DNA from: Ditibartonella apihabitans
Lineage (GTDB): Bacteria; Pseudomonadota; Alphaproteobacteria; Rhizobiales; Rhizobiaceae
Assembly: GCF_002007485.1 (NCBI RefSeq)
Contig: NZ_CP015820.1
Coordinates: 1,116,001-1,180,000 of the forward strand
Direction: 5' to 3'
Length of the DNA: 64,000 nt
The notes below the pieces were generated by a model that was given only the letters and a program-made list of their open reading frames with translations, made no database searches and was not told where the DNA came from. A program made the position numbers and the translations under genes. Shown here one piece after another: positions 60,601 to 64,000 of the stretch; the stretch's first letter is position 1, and the number at the start of each line of letters is the position of its first letter.

Positions 60601-62633
60601 TAATCAATGCGCTCTTCCAGAATACGTGCCTGATCGGCAAGGACTTCGTTCAGAGCGGAACTGTTGACTGTAAGTGAATCTCTTAAAGCATCCGCTCTCG
60701 TGTCGATATTTTTGGTTTGTGTATCAATAAGTTCGTTGGCTGTTTCAAAACTCTTTTCAATAGCAGCCTGTAATGCGTTGGTACGTTTTTCAATGCCTTC
60801 AACATGCTCGCGCGAGTGCAGATCAAGTGTTTCGACATTTTTTACCAAAACTTGTTCAATACTGCTGACGTGCTGTGAAAGTACGTCCATCTGACCTTTC
60901 ACTGTCTGAGCCAATTTGTCGGTTTCGCTCCCGAGCATTTCTGCTATGAGTTCGCGTCCTCCGGCTATCTGTGATTTGAATTCTTCGGAACGATTTTTGA
61001 GCATATCGCCAAGCGAGATATCAAGCCCTTTGACTTCATCAGCAAGCAATTTTTTGCCGTCATCAAATGTTGACAGGAAGTCGTTACGACCTGCGGTAAA
61101 TGCATTCGCAATTTCGACAGTACGAGCCTTGAGAGTTTCGTTGATTTGATTTGCTCTTGCATCAAGAACGCCACCCAGCTTTTCAGTGTTTTCTTCGAGC
61201 TCTTGAGCACGGTTTATAAAGGCAGCGATGATTGAATTACCACGTTCGCCCAGTGAACTGTCGACATCGGCAAGACGTTTTTCAAACGCCGCAATCGCTT
61301 CTGTGGCGACATTGTCGAATTGTGTGGACAAAGTAGAAGCATGGTCACCCAATTTTGTAATTTTGTCGTTGAAATCGGATAAAGCCCGCTCGGTAGCAGC
61401 TTGCATCCGTTGACTGAGTGCTTCTGCGCGCTGTTCTGCTTCCTCAGCTCCTTGATTGAAACTTGTGGAAATTTTCTCACTATTATTTTCCAGCCGTTCG
61501 GCAGCAGAAGTAACGCTCTGTTCGAGATTGTTATAAAGATCGGAATTCTGCCTTTGCAATTCTTCAGCAGTCTGACGGAATTTTTCAGCGAGTTCGCCAC
61601 TTACGCCGTCACCCACCTCTGCCAATCTGGCAACAAGTTCTTCGCCCTGTTTTTGGAGTGTTTGAGTAAGAGTTTTTGTAACATTCTCGACATTGTTCGA
61701 AATATTGGACGTGATGACGTCGAATTCTTTGCTCAATTCATTTTGTGTGCCGCGAATAGTGGATTGCACCCGATCGGCATGACCGAGAATTGCCTCCCGT
61801 TCGGTGCTCAGTTCGCTAATGAGATTATGAATACGCGATTCATTTTCTGTATAGGCACGTTCAAGGTTTTGAACTTCACCCTGAATGAGTGCTTCGAGTT
61901 CCACAGCCCGTGACAGAGTCCGTTCAATACCTTCGTTCATGGCAGAAACTTCCTGACGGATAGTTTTACCAAGTGATACGGCATGTTCTTCTGTTGCTTG
62001 CGGACGACCTAAGCGTAAGGCAGCATCACTTACTGCAGCCGCAATATTGCGGAGTTCAGTGGATCGTTTGGAAAGCTGCGCAAATCCCCAGAACATTAAA
62101 ATCGGTACAGCGGTTCCGGCGGCAACGGCAAGTCCGACAGGAGTAGCGGCAAATGCTGCAAGGCCGGCAGGAGCCAATGAATTTGCAACATATGCACCGC
62201 CTGCCGCCCACAGAGCACTGAGTGCAGTGGTGCTCCAATAAATACGTGATGGCTTTGCCGTATAGTTTCCGGAAACCTTTATTAAATTGAGATCATCATT
62301 GGCAGGCTTCGGTGGATTGGTTACCAGACTGTCATGCACGGTACCGCCAGTCGATTCGCGATCCGGCTTTTTGCCGAACAGGCTTTCAGCCACAGATTCA
62401 TCAACAGTTGGGCTATTCTGGCCATTCAAACGAGCCGAAGGAGCATTTTCAGCAGCAAGCTCTTCTGTTGCTTGCGCTATTTGCTCGGCGAGATCATCCA
62501 GGTCGATTAGGCCGTTGGTCGATTGGGCAGCACTCTCTTTTGTGGTGGCATTATCGAAATTGAAGTCCAAAGCCTCTTCGAGTGCTTCTTCGACTTCGTC
62601 ATCAATTTTTTCTGCCTTGGTTCTACGTGCCAT
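57612..62633 (-). CDS. Giant membrane-anchored coiled-coil protein, candidate growth-pole-ring protein (GPR/RgsE-like)
   Basis: A 1673-residue protein. Residues 1-130 are acidic and disordered. Two hydrophobic segments (about 131-150 and 155-185) form a hairpin in the membrane. Residues 190-1500 are almost entirely helical, rich in Ala, Glu, Asn, Ser and Thr, with repeating units such as LSxSGxxLxxSLxEqTDKA around residues 900-1130. A Pro/Ser/Thr linker and a conserved-looking C-terminal domain of about 110 residues (from SLNSLSVDIVRAIDHNAA) follow. Size, topology and apolipoprotein-like helical repeats resemble the polar growth-ring proteins of Agrobacterium and Sinorhizobium. This is inference; a generic coiled-coil protein is the alternative. 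The frame is intact over 5 kb. Confidence 0.7.
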   Translation of the reverse strand: MARRTKAEKIDDEVEEALEEALDFNFDNATTKESAAQSTNGLIDLDDLAEQIAQATEELAAENAPSARLNGQNSPTVDESVAESLFGKKPDRESTGGTVHDSLVTNPPKPANDDLNLIKVSGNYTAKPSRIYWSTTALSALWAAGGAYVANSLAPAGLAAFAATPVGLAVAAGTAVPILMFWGFAQLSKRSTELRNIAAAVSDAALRLGRPQATEEHAVSLGKTIRQEVSAMNEGIERTLSRAVELEALIQGEVQNLERAYTENESRIHNLISELSTEREAILGHADRVQSTIRGTQNELSKEFDVITSNISNNVENVTKTLTQTLQKQGEELVARLAEVGDGVSGELAEKFRQTAEELQRQNSDLYNNLEQSVTSAAERLENNSEKISTSFNQGAEEAEQRAEALSQRMQAATERALSDFNDKITKLGDHASTLSTQFDNVATEAIAAFEKRLADVDSSLGERGNSIIAAFINRAQELEENTEKLGGVLDARANQINETLKARTVEIANAFTAGRNDFLSTFDDGKKLLADEVKGLDISLGDMLKNRSEEFKSQIAGGRELIAEMLGSETDKLAQTVKGQMDVLSQHVSSIEQVLVKNVETLDLHSREHVEGIEKRTNALQAAIEKSFETANELIDTQTKNIDTRADALRDSLTVNSSALNEVLADQARILEERIDYIKDVIAKGDATFNDTVGSQVLKVQDSIANNSQELKTAFANHLDTLKNHTQLLEKALNESNDSLLTSMDNRIGSMNETLTTNSNIVTERAKELQDNFTNTLGEISKSFEAQSNLLEQKSDELKNVVAKNNEGIKNTFSEQTAILDNRTQTIQTALETGIQNVKSSLEGSALSFASDLRDSITSASETFTDEAKKASELITQSGGELVTNLTSQTDRAHSLLNETSDKLVNGLTEATDRASDILSSTGAGLTTSLAEQTDKTKTILEDSNASLKDSLNDIADKASSLLSQSGNQVLSSFNEEATKLQSTLTNISDGILSTLNNETNKVQTKIADLGQEFVTSFADVAVKAEGVLSASGKRAVTNLTEQSETVGKALSAAGDNILSSLDAKINEATTRFNEAGQTLTTSFDGEMAKAEGIINQQAERFNSVIVSSAQSIEQSLADRSNFLNETMQQLQTNIDYHLNSIGENVNNVVSGASSKIAGDVEQLTNVAENLGQAAQQTTQSLGSLAAQFNDQLSAATQEAEQRMQAQNDALMNALAQRTSETLQAVSGVKDDFIGNVSGVLMQMEQSAQNISANANSLISSIQNIDGQFNEAANSFYQNSNQIAENLNNSTQMLGNNVELLQGLSGSALEQINQMSQSLDQHANVLNQAVHMLNQSQNSFSGTIEEKQNALAQLSDALMSKSEEINQVIAHYEEAIGSALKETDQSTRDSAFRLQQSLNEMVVVASSKFSNATDEIRRATESIKSELEKTSNNLNTTIRQLPAQTKESAEQMRHAVTDQIKALQELSLLMQQNAQNSNFSRPSTSATSLKAETPVFEDRPRSSTLFKQNFTANPSMTPKPATAPVKDGWVSNLLARASRGDESGVATLTKVDQPRPADHVIESLNSLSVDIVRAIDHNAAVQLWDHYRRGQRNIYTQKLYTLNGQKTFEKIRQKYLVDSDFRRSVNQYIADFEKLLRDVSRETGDRETIRKYLTSDTGKVYTMLAHASGRIQ

Positions 62634-62834
62634 CTTAGCCTCTTTACTCTATACACATTGAAAGACGGTGGTACTTTCAATAAAGCATGCTTATCCTAAC
62701 CTTTAAGGAATTAGAAAGGAATACGTTCTTGGCTAAAGTTTGAAATCTTTTAAGATAAAGTTAACGGCGCCACGGGGGGAGTCTCAAAAAACTAAAAAAA
62801 ATATGATAAATCAAATATATAGGACGATTGTAAG

Positions 62835-63158
62835 TTGGTACATATTTTGTTCATAAGTGAGGAAAACAACCAGCAATTTGCTGTGGATAGCTCATCAGGC
62901 CTCACTCTGATGGAAGCTGCACTGGAAAATAACGTGCCCGGCATCATTGCCGAATGTGGTGGCGCATGTTCCTGTGCAACATGTCATGTCTATATAGATG
63001 AAAAATGGCGGAGCAGGGTAGGGGCGCCAAATATAATGGAAGATGATATGTTGGATTTTGCTTATGACAGACGTGAAAATTCCAGACTTTCTTGTCAAAT
63101 TGTTCTCGATGAAAGTCTGGATGGACTTGTTGTTTACATTCCCGAACGCCAAAGCTGA
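62835..63158 (+). CDS. [2Fe-2S] ferredoxin, adrenodoxin type
   Basis: A 107-residue electron carrier with cluster ligands in CGGACSCATC (Cys41, Cys46, Cys49) and LSCQI (about Cys86). It begins at TTG 62835, with AGGA about 10 bases upstream; no ATG fits. Such ferredoxins serve monooxygenases or Fe-S assembly in alphaproteobacteria; no obvious partner is adjacent. It converges with the DUF922 gene, with only 3 bp between stop codons. Confidence 0.92.
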   Translation: MVHILFISEENNQQFAVDSSSGLTLMEAALENNVPGIIAECGGACSCATCHVYIDEKWRSRVGAPNIMEDDMLDFAYDRRENSRLSCQIVLDESLDGLVVYIPERQS

Positions 63159-63161
63159 TGA

Positions 63162-63788
63162 TTATTGCTTTGCTTGTTCGAGTTTTTGCAAACGTCCGAC
63201 AAGTAAATTTATAAAGCGGTGATCAAAATTGACTGCCTCTGCACGATCAAACTGTCGTTGGGCATTTTCATGGTCGAGCAGTATATTATAGGTTGTCTTT
63301 TCGATATCCTGCTTCAACAGATTGCAATTCGATCTATAGGGAAGACTTTTTACCGAGCGTTCTATTTTTGTCGCATGGGAGCGGGCAATCACAATGTGAC
63401 TTTCTTCATGGCGCTGGATGTCCCTCGACAATGTGTCCCATACAAGTGCCATTTCTATCGATTTGGTCGTTGAACGTTGTTTCCATCTAGGCAGAGACAT
63501 TTTTGCATGAACATCAACACTTACAGATGCGACCTTGCAATAACGACCGTCCTGAACAAGTTTCAATCGCGGATCAAATGAAATTGTTGTGGCTCCGGGA
63601 TGGCGGCTTCCGGTACTTTTAATATAGGGTCCCTTATGTGCCAAGGCTTTATCGAGTTGCGCAGGAGTTGTGCCTGACAAGGTGTAATAGCTGACAGTTT
63701 TATAAATTCTGGCGGCATCGGCCGTTCCAGAAAACGGTATCAAGAAAAAACATGTAGCAGCCAAAGTACTGATCGTTTTTTTGAACAT
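63162..63788 (-). CDS. Secreted DUF922 protein, putative zinc-dependent protease
   Basis: A 208-residue protein with an N-terminal signal peptide (cleavage predicted after TADA, about residue 25). The DUF922 domain contains HEESHIVIA, an HExxH zinc motif typical of metallopeptidases, near residues 132-140. The N-terminal KTVSYYTLSGTTPAQL matches the family beginning. A periplasmic protease role is inferred from family only. It is divergent from folP. Confidence 0.85.
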   Translation of the reverse strand: MFKKTISTLAATCFFLIPFSGTADAARIYKTVSYYTLSGTTPAQLDKALAHKGPYIKSTGSRHPGATTISFDPRLKLVQDGRYCKVASVSVDVHAKMSLPRWKQRSTTKSIEMALVWDTLSRDIQRHEESHIVIARSHATKIERSVKSLPYRSNCNLLKQDIEKTTYNILLDHENAQRQFDRAEAVNFDHRFINLLVGRLQKLEQAKQ

Positions 63789-63893
63789 TTTAATCTCTGT
63801 CGTTAAAAATAGTAAACTTGTGTGATCATTTACATGAATATGCTAAAAAAGCGTCTACAAAATAAGACAATCTTGAAGCAAGCGGAAATTAAT

Positions 63894-64000
63894 ATGAAAA
63901 ACTTCTGGTCGATTGGTCATAATAAAACAATTTCACTTCATCCGTCGTCTGTTTTGATGGGCATCTTGAACGTGACTCCGGACTCCTTTTCAGATGGGGG
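63894..64000 (+). CDS. folP: Dihydropteroate synthase, 5' end only
   Basis: The window ends inside this gene. ATG 63894 (site AGCGGAA upstream) opens 35 complete codons ending in MGILNVTPDSFSDG, the near-universal N-terminal signature of dihydropteroate synthase, where Asn binds magnesium and pterin pyrophosphate phosphates. The enzyme joins p-aminobenzoate to the pterin in folate synthesis. Confidence 0.93.
   Translation, partial: MKNFWSIGHNKTISLHPSSVLMGILNVTPDSFSDG

Overview
The window looks like a stretch of chromosome from a member of the Hyphomicrobiales (Rhizobiales), most plausibly a Bartonellaceae/Brucellaceae relative. The reasons are the moderately AT-rich composition, a phosphatidylcholine synthase (pcsA), a complete CpdR receiver, a class II RNR (nrdJ), the acpXL/fabF2XL/fabF1XL/adh/lpxXL island for very-long-chain lipid A acylation, a candidate growth-pole-ring coiled-coil protein, and the order glyA-nrdR-ribD-ribE-ribH-nusB. 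The many long spacers and the AT bias are reminiscent of Bartonella, perhaps a metabolically richer gut-type species because gltBD, argC, hisN and riboflavin genes are present. The genus is an inference from gene content; no database was searched.

Layout. 0-7 kb: serB and miaA diverge from a 14-bp spacer, then a long spacer and nrdJ on the minus strand with a structured leader. 7.4-17.5 kb: a Nudix hydrolase and a UbiH-type monooxygenase (minus), pcsA, a 3-hydroxyisobutyryl-CoA hydrolase plus a small membrane protein, a Tat-exported L,D-transpeptidase, a Wzz/ExoP-like protein, heme A synthase and argC. 17.8-27.2 kb: a housekeeping run glyA, nrdR, ribD, ribE, ribH, nusB, (bamE divergent), DUF177, plsX, fabH, ihfA, and a MerR regulator. 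28-33 kb: tRNA-Val(GAC), cpdR, N-formylglutamate amidohydrolase, hisN, an alpha/beta hydrolase and a heat-shock-type hsp20. 33-43.5 kb: gltB-gltD, tRNA-Pro(GGG), a c-type cytochrome, an IscA-type protein, mazG, galE and a Mop protein. 44-49 kb: the lipid A very-long-chain fatty acid island (minus). 49-52.4 kb: malic enzyme and an SDR (minus). 52.6-56.2 kb: an Mla-type phospholipid transport operon. 57.6-62.6 kb: a 1673-residue coiled-coil protein. 62.8 kb to the end: a [2Fe-2S] ferredoxin, a DUF922 secreted protein, and the first 36 codons of folP.

The genes divide into envelope construction (pcsA, L,D-transpeptidase, bamE, plsX/fabH, the acpXL-lpxXL island, the Mla system, the polar coiled-coil protein), nucleotide and cofactor metabolism (nrdJ with its regulator nrdR, ribDEH, ctaA, folP), and nitrogen and amino acid metabolism (gltBD, argC, serB, glyA, hisN).

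The most unusual feature is not a new system. Seven genes carry ten apparent single-base indels, nine of them losses and eight of the ten in runs of four or more identical bases. Restoring one base at each site gives a full-length protein of normal family size in every case. This is either residual long-read sequencing error or homopolymer-driven decay. I found no CRISPR array, insertion sequence, prophage or defence island.
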